Origin: Acidobacteriota bacterium
Lineage (GTDB): Bacteria; Acidobacteriota; Vicinamibacteria; Vicinamibacterales; CAVVIG01
Assembly: GCA_016195265.1 (NCBI GenBank)
Contig: JACPZW010000087.1
Location: forward strand, 1 to 54,691
Length of the DNA stretch: 54,691 nt
Direction: 5' to 3'
A program made the position numbers and the translations under genes. The notes beneath the pieces are model-generated. The model made no database searches, was not told the origin of the DNA, and was given only the letters and a program-made list of their open reading frames with translations. Shown piece after piece: positions 35,453-44,066 of this stretch. How positions within the stretch are numbered: position 1 is the stretch's first letter; each line of letters begins with the position of its first letter.

Positions 35453-36629
35453 GGACTGTAACAACCAGCGGATGGAGCATCGCGACCGGACTGGTGGCCG
35501 CGCCGACGGGCACCGGCGTCGCGACGAAGTGCTGATACACGGTGAGGCCGAGCCGCGTCTGCGGCTGTGCGGGCGCGAAGCGGTACGACGCCTGTCCATC
35601 ACCGTCCACGGACATCGTGTACGTGCCCGGCTGCTCGCCGAACCCGCCGATCGCAAACGCGACCGCTTCCTTCGCGTCCTGAATGTGACCCCAGCCTTCG
35701 GCAACGGCAGGCCGCGATCCGCTCGCGCGCTCCGCGATCGTCTCCTGCCCTTTCGCGCCGCTGCGAATCAGCCACGACGAAGACGCGGGCCCCACGGTCT
35801 GCGTCAACGTCGCGATCTCCGGCGCGGTGCGGAAAAACCCGTAGCTCCAGCTCCCGGTACCGAAGTCCCACGTGCGCGGAAACGCGCTGAACGCGAGCGG
35901 CGTGTGGAACGAGAGCTCGCGCACGCGCCGGCCCGGGTCGTCGACCGTCGTCGTGACCTTCAGCCACGTCTTGCTGTTCGGCATCTCGGCGTCGACGGTG
36001 ATCGGCACCCGCGCCTCGCCGACGGCGATGCGGCCCGAGTACCTGATCGCCACGTAGAGCGGACCGCGCTTGAGCACGTCCACCTTCAGCGCATCGACGT
36101 CGCTGGCGTCGTGCGACGCACCGGCCGTGTCGATTAGGGCGACGCCGTTCAGTCCCTGCCCGATGTCTTCCTGGCGGTACTTGATCGAGAGGAGCAGCGG
36201 GGCGAGCGACTTATTGAAGCGCGCGTTCCCAACTTGTATGGCGTCCGGCGTCTCGGTGACGGACAAGCCGCGCGCCACGGCGCTCGCCGTCACCTCGTCG
36301 CCGTACTCGAGCTGCGCCGTCATCTCTTCGCCCGGTCCGACGCTCGCGTTGAAGTCAACGGTCAGCGAACGGATCGAGCCGTCGGGCCACGACGACTCGA
36401 CGCCCAACTGCACCGGCGCCTCCGCGCCGCTGATCATCAGGCGCGCGTGGCTCGCATCGCGCAGCGCGCCGGCACGTAACGCCACGCGTGCGTTGAGGGG
36501 ATACGCCGACCGCCGGATGCCGGCGGTCTCCTTGACGTGAATCGCGACGGACTGGCGCGTCTGGCCGCCGAGTCCGGCCGGCACCAGCGTCGCGAGCAGA
36601 CACACGAGGATTGAAAGGCGTCGAGGCAT
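35448..36629 (-). CDS. Secreted protein, possible RIFT-barrel (YetA-like) domain
   Basis: 393 aa with a clear signal peptide (LSILVCLLATLVPAGLGGQ). Segments PLNARVALRAGALRDASHARLMISG, QLGVESSWPDGSIRSLTVDFNASVGPGEEMTAQLEYG recall the N-terminal RIFT-barrel domain of exo-rhamnogalacturonan-lyase/YetA-like proteins ('...WPDGSIRWLLVDF'). No catalytic residues can be assigned. The start overlaps the divergent upstream region by at most two bases if the neighbour uses its first ATG. Confidence 0.62.
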   Translation of the reverse strand: MPRRLSILVCLLATLVPAGLGGQTRQSVAIHVKETAGIRRSAYPLNARVALRAGALRDASHARLMISGAEAPVQLGVESSWPDGSIRSLTVDFNASVGPGEEMTAQLEYGDEVTASAVARGLSVTETPDAIQVGNARFNKSLAPLLLSIKYRQEDIGQGLNGVALIDTAGASHDASDVDALKVDVLKRGPLYVAIRYSGRIAVGEARVPITVDAEMPNSKTWLKVTTTVDDPGRRVRELSFHTPLAFSAFPRTWDFGTGSWSYGFFRTAPEIATLTQTVGPASSSWLIRSGAKGQETIAERASGSRPAVAEGWGHIQDAKEAVAFAIGGFGEQPGTYTMSVDGDGQASYRFAPAQPQTRLGLTVYQHFVATPVPVGAATSPVAMLHPLVVTVQ

Positions 36630-36648
36630 GGGTCATCCTACCGCACAC

Positions 36649-38271
36649 ATGCGCAGAGCCGAGGCTGTCGTGGCCGCGCTCGGGTTCACGCTCCTCTCCG
36701 TCGTGATGACGTGGCCGCTCGCCGCCCATCCCGCGCGGACGCTGGCGAGTGATTTCGGCGACCCCCTCTTCAACACGTGGGTGATCGGCTGGGTCGCCGA
36801 ACATCTCACGCGCGCGCTCGCGGGCCATCCCGCCGCGCTCCGCGTGCTGTGGGACGCGAACATCTTCTTCCCCGAGCCCAACACACTCGCCTACTCCGAT
36901 CACCTTGTCGCCGAGACGCTGCAGGTGCTGCCGGTGTACTGGACGACCGGCAACCTGATCCTCTGCTACAACGTGACGCTGCTGCTCTCGTTCGCGTTGT
37001 CGGGCCTCGGCGCGTGCCTTCTGCTCCGCGAGATGACCGGCAGCCGCCTGGCCGGCGTGACGGCCGGTGTCTTCTTCGCGTTCACCGAGTACCGGCTGAC
37101 GCTCGAAGTCTCGCACCTGCAGACGCTGTCGGTGCACTGGCTGCCGTTTGCGCTGCTTGGCCTGCACTGCTACGTCACCACGGGATCGCGCCGCGCACTG
37201 GCGTGGGGCACGGCGGCGCTTGTCGCGCTGAATCTTTCCGCCGGCTTTCATGCGCTGTTCTACACGCCGTTCGTCGCCGCGTTCGTCGTCTTCGATCTAA
37301 TCCGGCGCGGCAGGGCGCAGTCCATCCGGATCTGGATCGATCTGGGCATCGCCGCGGCCGCCGCCGTCACACTGACGCTGCCGTTCGCCGTGCCATACGT
37401 CACGATGGGGCGCGCGCTCGGCTTCGAGCGGCCGCTGGAAGAAGTCGTGCGATTCTCGGCGACGATGGATCAGTATCGCGCGGCGCTCCCGGGGTTTGCG
37501 ATACCGCTCGCGTTCGCGTTGGCGGCGGTGGCGCTCGCACTTCCCCGGCGTGATGCGCGTGGGATCGTACTCGCCGTCGCAGCGGCGCTCGGGCTCGTCT
37601 TCTGGTTGTCGCTCGGTCCGGCGGCTGGACTCTACCGGCTTCTCTATGACTACGCTCCGGGATTTCGCGGCGTGCGCGCGGTCGCCCGCTACGCGATGCT
37701 GTTCTTCTTCATTCTGGCGTCGCTCGCCGGCGTCGGCGTCGCGTTGATCGAGTCGCGTGCCAGACGCCTCGCGGGCATCCTCGCGGTCGCGGGCTGCGGT
37801 GTCTTTCTCTGGCAGACCCGGCCCTCGCCGTTTCCCGTCGATCGGCCGTGGCCGTTTGTCTCGGCCGGGCTCGCGCCTGTCCCCGAGTACCTGCGTCCCG
37901 CGCCGAAGGCGCCGCCCGTTTATCGCTGGACCGCGTCGCTCGACGCGCGCGCCGTGCTCGTCGAGTTTCCGTTCGGCGACGATGCGTATCAGCTTCGGTC
38001 GATGTTCTTCACCGCCACGACAGGCACGCGCCGCCTCGGCGGCTACAGCGGCATCTTCCCGCCGAGTTACCTCGCGCGGAAGCGCGTGCTGGAACATCCG
38101 CTGGCGCAGCCGGACGAAGCGTGGGCCGCGCTCGACGGTGCGACGCATGCAATCGTCCACGCGGCCGCGTGGTACGACGACACCGGCGATCGGATCGCGC
38201 AGTGGCTGCAACAACGCGGCGCGCGAGAGGTCGGCCGCTTCGACGCCGCGCGCGCGTTTGAATTGAAGTAG
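36649..38271 (+). CDS. Polytopic membrane protein, GT-C glycosyltransferase-like
   Basis: 540 aa from ATG 36649 (MRRAEAVV); an ATG at 36628 also in frame overlaps the divergent gene. About 10-12 membrane helices follow. The first loop has ASDFGDPLFNTWVIGWVAEHL and DANIFFPEPNTLAYSDHLVAETL, an acidic loop arrangement as seen in GT-C transferases of lipid-linked sugars and in related uncharacterised proteins. The C-terminal 130 residues are periplasmic (RTFV-type ends absent). Donor and acceptor are unknown. Confidence 0.72.
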   Translation: MRRAEAVVAALGFTLLSVVMTWPLAAHPARTLASDFGDPLFNTWVIGWVAEHLTRALAGHPAALRVLWDANIFFPEPNTLAYSDHLVAETLQVLPVYWTTGNLILCYNVTLLLSFALSGLGACLLLREMTGSRLAGVTAGVFFAFTEYRLTLEVSHLQTLSVHWLPFALLGLHCYVTTGSRRALAWGTAALVALNLSAGFHALFYTPFVAAFVVFDLIRRGRAQSIRIWIDLGIAAAAAVTLTLPFAVPYVTMGRALGFERPLEEVVRFSATMDQYRAALPGFAIPLAFALAAVALALPRRDARGIVLAVAAALGLVFWLSLGPAAGLYRLLYDYAPGFRGVRAVARYAMLFFFILASLAGVGVALIESRARRLAGILAVAGCGVFLWQTRPSPFPVDRPWPFVSAGLAPVPEYLRPAPKAPPVYRWTASLDARAVLVEFPFGDDAYQLRSMFFTATTGTRRLGGYSGIFPPSYLARKRVLEHPLAQPDEAWAALDGATHAIVHAAAWYDDTGDRIAQWLQQRGAREVGRFDAARAFELK

Positions 38272-38272
38272 C

Positions 38273-38302
38273 TGTCAGCTCTCGGCTGTCAGCTGTCAGC
38301 TG
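38273..38302. repeat. CTGTCAG heptamer array
   Basis: CTGTCAG, CTCTCGG, CTGTCAG, CTGTCAG just after the membrane protein stop. A further short TTCAGTT array at 38398-38413 provides the RNase III stop codon. Confidence 0.8.
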
Positions 38303-38400
38303 CCTGAACGGTAGCCGGCTTCAGCCGGACCTCTTTGTGGCAGCACGAGGCTGGTCGGGCGCTCAGCGGCGGGAAGGCGTCTCGCGAAGTGAGATGCTCT

Positions 38401-39345
38401 TCAGTTTTCAGTTTTCTCCAGCGCCACGCGCGCGGCTTCCTGCTCGGCTTCCTTCTTGCTCGCGCCCGTCGCCTCACCGAGCACCTCGCCCTGCAGGACG
38501 ACGGCGACCGTGAACTGCTTGCGGTGATCGGGGCCTTCGGTGCCGACGAGCCGGTACTCGGGCAGCGGGAGATCGCGGGCCTGGACAACTTCCTGCAGCG
38601 CGGACTTGTAGTCCTGCGCCCCGCCCGCGCCGTGGCGGTGCACGTCGGCGAACGCGGACGCGAACTCGCGGACGATGAACGCCCGCGCGTGCTCGACGCC
38701 GCCGTCCAGGTAGATGGCCGCGATCAGGGCCTCGTAGCTGTCCGCGAGCAAGGCCTGCTTGCGCCGGCCACCGGTCTTCTCCTCGCCGCGGCCGAGCAGC
38801 ATGTGCTCGCCGAGGTTCAGCCGTTCGGCCAGGCGCGCGAGCGTCGCGGTCGACACCAGCGACGCCTTGGTCTTCGACTTCTCGCCCTCGTCGAACGCCG
38901 GAAACTCGCGGAAGAGGACGTCGGCGATCACGAAGCCGAGGATCGCGTCGCCGAGAAACTCGAGCGACTCGTTGTCCACGACGCCGCCGCTCACGTCTTC
39001 GTTCGCGCGTGACGTGTGCGTCATCGCGTGCTCGACGAGCCCGCGGTCGCGGAACCGGTAGCCGATCGCCTGCTGCAGCGCCTCGAACTCGTCGCGGATC
39101 CGGACGAGCTGCCCGCCGTCGCCGAGCTCGGTGCGGTGGCTCTCGATGATGCGCGTGGCTTCCTCGGCCTGCGCGGGATGCACGGCCAGCCGGACCTCGC
39201 CGAGGCCGTCCACCGACAGCGGAAAGATCGAGTGCGGCACGGCCGAGGAGACGACCGACATCACGCCGTGCGTCTCGAGCAGACCGCGGACGATCTGCGC
39301 TTCGATGTCGGATTGCGTGCGGAAGATGACGACGAGCTCGCTCAC
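38401..39345 (-). CDS. rnc: Ribonuclease III with an N-terminal DUF2007 domain
   Basis: 314 aa from GTG 39345, which has GGAG upstream. Residues 1-72 (SELVVIFRTQSDIEAQIVRGLLETHGV to RLAVHPAQAEEATRIIESH) match the DUF2007 putative signal-transducing domain. After a linker comes RNase III: HTSRANED, the signature NESLEFLGDAIL with acidic residues E126, E129 and D133, YEALIAAIYLDGG, then a dsRNA-binding domain (about 245-312; YKSALQEVVQ, ASKKEAEQEAARVAL). RNase III processes rRNA and structured mRNAs, and ordinary bacterial versions start at the endonuclease domain, so the fusion is unusual. Its stop lies in a TTCAGTT array. Confidence 0.92.
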   Translation of the reverse strand: MSELVVIFRTQSDIEAQIVRGLLETHGVMSVVSSAVPHSIFPLSVDGLGEVRLAVHPAQAEEATRIIESHRTELGDGGQLVRIRDEFEALQQAIGYRFRDRGLVEHAMTHTSRANEDVSGGVVDNESLEFLGDAILGFVIADVLFREFPAFDEGEKSKTKASLVSTATLARLAERLNLGEHMLLGRGEEKTGGRRKQALLADSYEALIAAIYLDGGVEHARAFIVREFASAFADVHRHGAGGAQDYKSALQEVVQARDLPLPEYRLVGTEGPDHRKQFTVAVVLQGEVLGEATGASKKEAEQEAARVALEKTEN

Positions 39346-39363
39346 CAGCACAGCTCCATGGAG

Positions 39364-39492
39364 ACTCGGAGTGGGGAGGAGCGCATGGAGCAAGATGGCC
39401 ACCGAGACGCGGAGACGCGGAGCACGACGCAGCTCGGTGTTTCCGTGTCTCCGTGGCTCATCGCGACTCCGTGATCTCCGCGATCTCTGCGT
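39364..39492. repeat. Inverted pair of CGGAG-type octamer repeats
   Basis: Direct units (ACGCGGAGACGCGGAGCAC, up to about 39425) face inverse units (CCGTGTCTCCGTGG, CTCCGTGATCTCCGCGATCTC, from about 39438). The inverse half encodes the last residues (NAEIAEITESR) of the phosphatase gene. Confidence 0.82.
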
Positions 39493-41635
39493 TCATCGTA
39501 CTGGAGAACACGCCCTCACCATCGACCTTGAGCAGGATCATGGTCATATCGTCGTGCTGGGGCGCCTCGCCGACGAACGCCGCGATCTCGCGCAGCATCC
39601 GCTCGCGCAGCTCGTGCGACGGCAGGTGCGCATGGTCCTCGACGAGCTGGCCGAGCCGCGCCTCGCCGAAGCAGTCGTCGTGCACGTTCATCGCCTCGCT
39701 GATGCCGTCGGTGAAGAACAGGCAGAGGTCGCCCGCGTTCAGATCGAGCGTCTCCTCCACCAGGAGCCGTTCGAACATCTCGCCCTGGTCGAGCTTGAGC
39801 CCGACGACCATGCCGTCGGGCGCGAGAATCTGCACGCGGCGCGATCCCGCGCCCGGACCCGGCGCGTAGATGAGCGGCGTGTGGCCGGCCCGCGCGTAGG
39901 TCATCGTGCGGTCGCGCACGTCGATCACCGCATACGTCATCGTGATGAAGCTGCGCGCGTCGAGATGGTTCGCGATGATGCGGTTGGCGGCGATCAGCAG
40001 GTCGCGGGGCGACGAGTGGATTTCGCTGAGCGAAAGGACGAGGCCCTTCAGCTCCGCCATGTACAGCGCGGCCGACGTGCCCTTGCCGGACACGTCCGCG
40101 ATCAGCACGCCCACGCGATGATCGTCGAGCGGCAGGAAATCGTAGTAATCCCCGCCGACCTCGCGCGCCGGGACGCAGAGCGCGGACACCGACAGCCCGG
40201 CCATCGTCAGCGGCCCCTGCGGCAGCAGCGACATCTGGATTTCGTGCGCGATGCGCAGCTCCTCTTCGAGCCGCTTCTTCTCGGCGGCCTGCAGCAGCAG
40301 CTCTTCGATGCTGTCGGTCATCGTGTTGAACGATTCCGACAACTCGCCGAGCTGGTCCTGGCTCCTCACCGTGATCTTGTGCGTGAAGTCGCCCTGCCGG
40401 ACGCGCTCGGTGCCGGCGAACAATTCGTGCACCGATCCGGTGATGGACTTGGCGAGCGTCAGGCCGGCGATGAGCGCGATGACCTGGATGATCAGGAACA
40501 GCGCGCCGATCACGAACAGGAAGAGCAAGAGCGCCTGTCCGAGCGCGCGGCCGACGTTGCCTTCCGCCGCGGAAATCCGATCGTACAGCTCGCGCACGCT
40601 CAACGCGGTCGTGATCGTGAGCGTGCCCGAGGCGCCGGTGGACCAGTCGCGGTACTCCAGCGGGCTCGGCAGGCGGCTCAGGATGCCGGCGGCGGCGGCC
40701 GGCACCGGCGGCTCGTCCGGCCCGCCGTCCGGCCCGCTCATCGGCTTCGCATCTCCCGCGCGGTCGCTGGCCGCCGTCGTCACGTTCTTCATTTCGACGC
40801 CCGTCTCGCGTTGCAATTGCTGCTTCACGGCGTCGGTGACGAGCAGATCCACGACCACGGCGTAGCCGGGGCGCCGCGCGTCCGGAAACACGACGGCGCG
40901 CGCGATCAGGTGCGTGTCGCGATCCTCGGCGCCGGCATCCCGCCGGTGCTCGTACGCCAGGACGCCGGAGAACCCCGTGCAGCCGACCCACGCGGGGAGT
41001 GTCCGCGGCGCCGGCACGTGCCGCCAGGGGCCCGCTAGGCGCACGTCCGATGGCTGAAGTCTGACGTTCGTGCCTCCAGCGCCTTGAGACCTCGCCCTTC
41101 CAGCGTCGTCGCACGTTCGATCCGCGGGGATGACCGCCATCGACACGTTCGGAAACTGCTCGGCGGCAGTCTCCTGCCGGCGCGCCAGCGTCGCGGCGAT
41201 GTCCTGGCCGCCGCCGCGCTGGATCTCGAGCACGGTGCTCTGGGCGATGACGCGCGCCGACTCGCTCAACGCGCGCAGGCGGCTCTGCACGAGGTACGAG
41301 CTGAAGTTGTAGAACAGCAGGAACCCGCACAGCAGGAAGAACGCGATGATGAGGAGCGCGGGCACGAAGCCCATGAAGATATAGGACAGGATCAGCTTGC
41401 GGCGGACTTTCCAGAGCAGGCGCCGCTGCGCGAGCGCGACGAGCTTGAACGCGTAGTACACGAGGCCCGCGGCCACCGACAGGCCGCCAAACGTATCGAC
41501 GACCGCGAGCGCCGTCGGCGCGCGGCCCATCGCCTGCTCGGCCAGCCACACCACGAGCTTGATGGCGAGACCGGCGAGAATCGCGCGAGCCGGCAGCGTG
41601 CGGAGGTGCGCGGCCAGCGTGCGGGTGCGGGACAT
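39458..41635 (-). CDS. Membrane-bound RsbU/SpoIIE-type PP2C phosphatase with HAMP
   Basis: 725 aa. N-terminal membrane helices (about 15-35, 40-65, 82-112) anchor an extracytoplasmic region (about 115-365); a further TM (about 372-398) leads into HAMP (LTLAKSITGSVHELFAGTERVRQGDF). A coiled signalling helix (LLLQAAEKKRLEEELRIAHEIQMSLLPQ) precedes the PP2C/SpoIIE domain: EVGGDYYDFLPLDDHRVGVLIADVSGKGTSAALYMAEL and FFTDGISEAMN supply metal-binding Asp residues. Such enzymes dephosphorylate anti-sigma-factor antagonists in partner switching; no antagonist or anti-sigma gene is adjacent. The C-terminus is repeat-encoded. Confidence 0.9.
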   Translation of the reverse strand: MSRTRTLAAHLRTLPARAILAGLAIKLVVWLAEQAMGRAPTALAVVDTFGGLSVAAGLVYYAFKLVALAQRRLLWKVRRKLILSYIFMGFVPALLIIAFFLLCGFLLFYNFSSYLVQSRLRALSESARVIAQSTVLEIQRGGGQDIAATLARRQETAAEQFPNVSMAVIPADRTCDDAGRARSQGAGGTNVRLQPSDVRLAGPWRHVPAPRTLPAWVGCTGFSGVLAYEHRRDAGAEDRDTHLIARAVVFPDARRPGYAVVVDLLVTDAVKQQLQRETGVEMKNVTTAASDRAGDAKPMSGPDGGPDEPPVPAAAAGILSRLPSPLEYRDWSTGASGTLTITTALSVRELYDRISAAEGNVGRALGQALLLFLFVIGALFLIIQVIALIAGLTLAKSITGSVHELFAGTERVRQGDFTHKITVRSQDQLGELSESFNTMTDSIEELLLQAAEKKRLEEELRIAHEIQMSLLPQGPLTMAGLSVSALCVPAREVGGDYYDFLPLDDHRVGVLIADVSGKGTSAALYMAELKGLVLSLSEIHSSPRDLLIAANRIIANHLDARSFITMTYAVIDVRDRTMTYARAGHTPLIYAPGPGAGSRRVQILAPDGMVVGLKLDQGEMFERLLVEETLDLNAGDLCLFFTDGISEAMNVHDDCFGEARLGQLVEDHAHLPSHELRERMLREIAAFVGEAPQHDDMTMILLKVDGEGVFSSTMNAEIAEITESR

Positions 41636-41682
41636 GCTCGGGTCGAAGTATTAGACCATGATCATGATATCGTTGCTGGATC

Positions 41683-42840
41683 GTGAAGCTTTCACCTCGC
41701 GCACGTTTCAGCACCGTCTGCCTGCACGCGGGACAGGAACCGGATCCCGCGACCGGCGCCATCGTCACGCCGATCTATCAGACGTCCACCTACGTCCAGG
41801 AGGCCCTCGGCAAGCACAAGGGCTTCGAATACGGACGCACGCAGAATCCGACGCGGATGGCGCTCGAGGGGAACATCGCCGCCATCGAAGGCGGCAAGGC
41901 GGGCTTCGCGTTCGCCTCCGGCATGGCCGCGATCGGCGCGATCGCCACGATGCTCAGGGCCGGCGATCACGTGGTCGTCTCGGACAACACCTACGGCGGC
42001 ACGTTCCGGCTGTTCGACAAGGTGCTGACGCGCTATCAACTGGCATTCAGCTACGTGGACACGTCGAAGCTCGACGAGGTCGAGCGCGCGATCACGCCGA
42101 GCACGCGGATGCTGTTCGTCGAGACGCCGACCAACCCCGTCATGCGGCTGACGGATCTGCGCGCGGCCGCGGACCTCGCCCACCGGCACGACGTCCGGCT
42201 CGTCGTCGACAACACGTTCGCCAGTCCGGCCATCCAGCGGCCAATCGCGTTCGGCGCGGATCTCGTCACGCACAGCACGACCAAGTACCTCAACGGCCAC
42301 AGCGACAGCGTCGGCGGCATCGTTGTCGCCGCTCGAGACGATGACATCGAGTGGCTGAAGTTCGTGCAGAACGCGGAAGGCGCGATCCTCGGCCCGTTCG
42401 ATTCGTGGCTCGTGTTGCGCGGGACCAAGACGCTGCCGCTCCGGATGCAGCAGCACAGCGCGAACGGCCTCGCGCTCGCGCAGTATCTGAGCGCCCATCC
42501 CAAAGTGCGGCACGTCCACTACCCGGGCCTGCCGTCGCATCCGCAGCACGCTTTGGCCGAGCGGCAGATGAAGGGCTTCGGCGGCATGCTGGCCTTCGAG
42601 CTCGGATCGCTCGACGCGGCGCGCGCGCTGCTCAACAGCGTCCGGCTCCACGCGCTCGCCGAAAGCCTCGGCGGCGTCGAAACGCTGATCTCGCATCCGG
42701 CGACGATGACGCACGCGTCGGTCCCCGCCGATCGGCGGGCGGCCATCGGCATCACCGACGGTCTGGTCCGCATTTCCGCCGGCATCGAGGATATCGAGGA
42801 CTTGAAAGAGGACTTGGCGCAGGCCCTTGATCATGTGTAG
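41683..42840 (+). CDS. metB: Cys/Met-metabolism PLP enzyme (cystathionine gamma-synthase/lyase)
   Basis: 385 aa from GTG 41683. PLP is bound through K201 in HSTTKYLNGHSD; EYGRTQNPTRMALEGNIAAIEGG, FASGMAAI and FVETPTNPVMRLTDL are the usual motifs. Methionine gamma-lyase, cystathionine gamma-lyase and gamma-synthase are hard to separate by motif; the overall pattern (STYVQ.. GK..GFEYGRTQNPTR) fits the CGS/CGL group. The stop is followed without gap by a long CCACCAG array. Confidence 0.88.
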   Translation: MKLSPRARFSTVCLHAGQEPDPATGAIVTPIYQTSTYVQEALGKHKGFEYGRTQNPTRMALEGNIAAIEGGKAGFAFASGMAAIGAIATMLRAGDHVVVSDNTYGGTFRLFDKVLTRYQLAFSYVDTSKLDEVERAITPSTRMLFVETPTNPVMRLTDLRAAADLAHRHDVRLVVDNTFASPAIQRPIAFGADLVTHSTTKYLNGHSDSVGGIVVAARDDDIEWLKFVQNAEGAILGPFDSWLVLRGTKTLPLRMQQHSANGLALAQYLSAHPKVRHVHYPGLPSHPQHALAERQMKGFGGMLAFELGSLDAARALLNSVRLHALAESLGGVETLISHPATMTHASVPADRRAAIGITDGLVRISAGIEDIEDLKEDLAQALDHV

Positions 42841-42933
42841 CCACCAGCCACCAGCCACCAGCCACCAGCAGCCACGAATCACCAGCCACCAGTCACCAGC
42901 CACCAGCCACCAGTCACCAGTCACCAGCCACCA
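42841..42933. repeat. CCACCAG/TCACCAG heptamer array
   Basis: About thirteen 7-mers (CCACCAG, TCACCAG, with one interruption) fill the whole spacer between metB and dedA, the longest heptamer array in the window. Confidence 0.93.
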
Positions 42934-42945
42934 CGAGGGCATCCG

Positions 42946-43584
42946 TTGATCGATCTCCTCCTCCACAGCGACAAGAAGCTGCTCGAGCTGGTCGCGACTT
43001 ACGGCACGTGGGTGTACGGCATTCTCTTCGCGATCATCTTCGCGGAAACCGGGTTCGTCGTGACGCCGTTTCTGCCGGGCGACTCGCTGCTCTTCGCGGC
43101 GGGCGCGCTCTGTGCGACAGGCGCGCTCAGCACGCCGGTCGCTGCGGCGCTCCTGGTGACGGCCGCGTTCGCCGGCAATGCCGTCAACTATTCGGTCGGA
43201 CGGGCGATCGGCCCGCGCGTGTTCGTCGCCACCGGCGAATCCGGACTCATGCACCGGCTGTTGAACCGCGAGCACCTCACCCGCGCGCATACGTTCTTCG
43301 AGCAGTACGGCGGCAAGGCCGTCATCCTCGGGCGCTTCGTTCCGATCGTGCGGACCTTCGTGCCGTTCGTCGCGGGCGCCGCGCAGATGACGTCGCGTTC
43401 GTTCGTGTTCTACAACGTCGTGGGCGCGACGGGCTGGGTGGGCTTGTGTCTCGGCGCGGGCGTGCTGTTCGGCAACGTGCCGATCGTGAAGGACAACTTC
43501 TCGCTCGTCGCGATCGGGATCGTGTTCGTGTCGTTGCTGCCGATGGTGATCGAATACGCCCGGCACCGATTTGGACGGATGTAG
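42946..43584 (+). CDS. DedA-family membrane protein
   Basis: 212 aa from TTG 42946. Five or six membrane helices plus the DedA motifs FAETGFVVTPFLPGDSLLFAAGAL and GRFVPIVRTFVPFVAGAAQM (re-entrant loops with conserved E, D and R). Members act in membrane homeostasis, including flipping of undecaprenyl phosphate or phospholipids and proton-dependent functions. The heptamer array immediately upstream leaves little space for a promoter, so it may be co-transcribed with metB. Confidence 0.92.
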   Translation: MIDLLLHSDKKLLELVATYGTWVYGILFAIIFAETGFVVTPFLPGDSLLFAAGALCATGALSTPVAAALLVTAAFAGNAVNYSVGRAIGPRVFVATGESGLMHRLLNREHLTRAHTFFEQYGGKAVILGRFVPIVRTFVPFVAGAAQMTSRSFVFYNVVGATGWVGLCLGAGVLFGNVPIVKDNFSLVAIGIVFVSLLPMVIEYARHRFGRM

Positions 43585-43687
43585 GCCGGGTCCTTATCGG
43601 ACCCGGCTGAGCAGGCGGGTCCAAAAGGACCCGCCCTACCTCATTGTTTCCTGACCCGGCCTGGGGCGGACCAAGGTCCGCCCCTAC
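43582..43687. repeat. REP/BIME-like element, inverted order, plus a second hairpin
   Basis: GTAGGCCGGGTCC-TTAT-GGACCCGGC, then GCGGGTCC-AAAA-GGACCCGCCCTAC, i.e. the element in reverse orientation, followed by GGGGCGGACC-AA-GGTCCGCCCCTAC. Both lie between convergent dedA and cutA. Confidence 0.88.
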
Positions 43688-44019
43688 GGCGATTTCGTTT
43701 CATCCGTCACCCACTGCAGGTACGCCGCGCTTCCCCCATCCGCATCGACCACGATGAATTCGGGCAGTTCGTAGGGATGCAGGGCGCGCAGCCGCGTTTC
43801 GACCGCGGCCAGCCGATCGCGCGTCGTTTTGATCACGAGCTGACGCTCGCGCTCGCGTTCGACCTGGCCCCTCCACCGATAAACGGACGTCATCGGACTG
43901 TGGACGTTGACGCAGGCCGCGAGGCGCTCGTCGACCAGCGTCCGCGCCAGCGCGTCGGCGCGGTCGTCGTCCGGCATGGTCGTAAGCACGAGAACGACGT
44001 GCGCGGTGGGCTGAGTCAC
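43684..44019 (-). CDS. cutA: CutA1 divalent-ion tolerance protein
   Basis: 111 aa, a trimeric ferredoxin-like protein implicated in copper tolerance and of uncertain exact function. Recognisable by VLVLTTMPDDDRADALARTLVDERLAACVN, SVYRWRGQVERERERQLVIKT and LHPYELPEFIVVDADGG. Length and fold elements are complete. Confidence 0.93.
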   Translation of the reverse strand: MTQPTAHVVLVLTTMPDDDRADALARTLVDERLAACVNVHSPMTSVYRWRGQVERERERQLVIKTTRDRLAAVETRLRALHPYELPEFIVVDADGGSAAYLQWVTDETKSP

Positions 44020-44021
44020 AC

Positions 44022-44047
44022 GTAGGCCGGGTCCTTCTGGACCGGCT
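44022..44047. repeat. Single REP-like hairpin
   Basis: GTAGGCCGGGTCC-TTCT-GGACCGGC, a half element without its CTAC end, between cutA and the divergent ftsB-like gene. Confidence 0.7.
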
Positions 44048-44066
44048 TGTACTTTACTTCGACTTG

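Noticed and set aside
39131..41038. Very long open frames antisense to the RsbU-like phosphatase and others (for example 635 aa here, 624 aa at 41692-43566, 750 aa at 39516-41768)
   Set aside because: Arg/Ala/Asp-rich composition, no domains or ribosome binding sites; they are the expected shadows of GC-rich genes on the opposite strand or another frame.
42841..42933. CRISPR array
   Set aside because: Units of 7 bp are directly adjacent, without unique spacers of 30-40 bp, and no cas gene is present.
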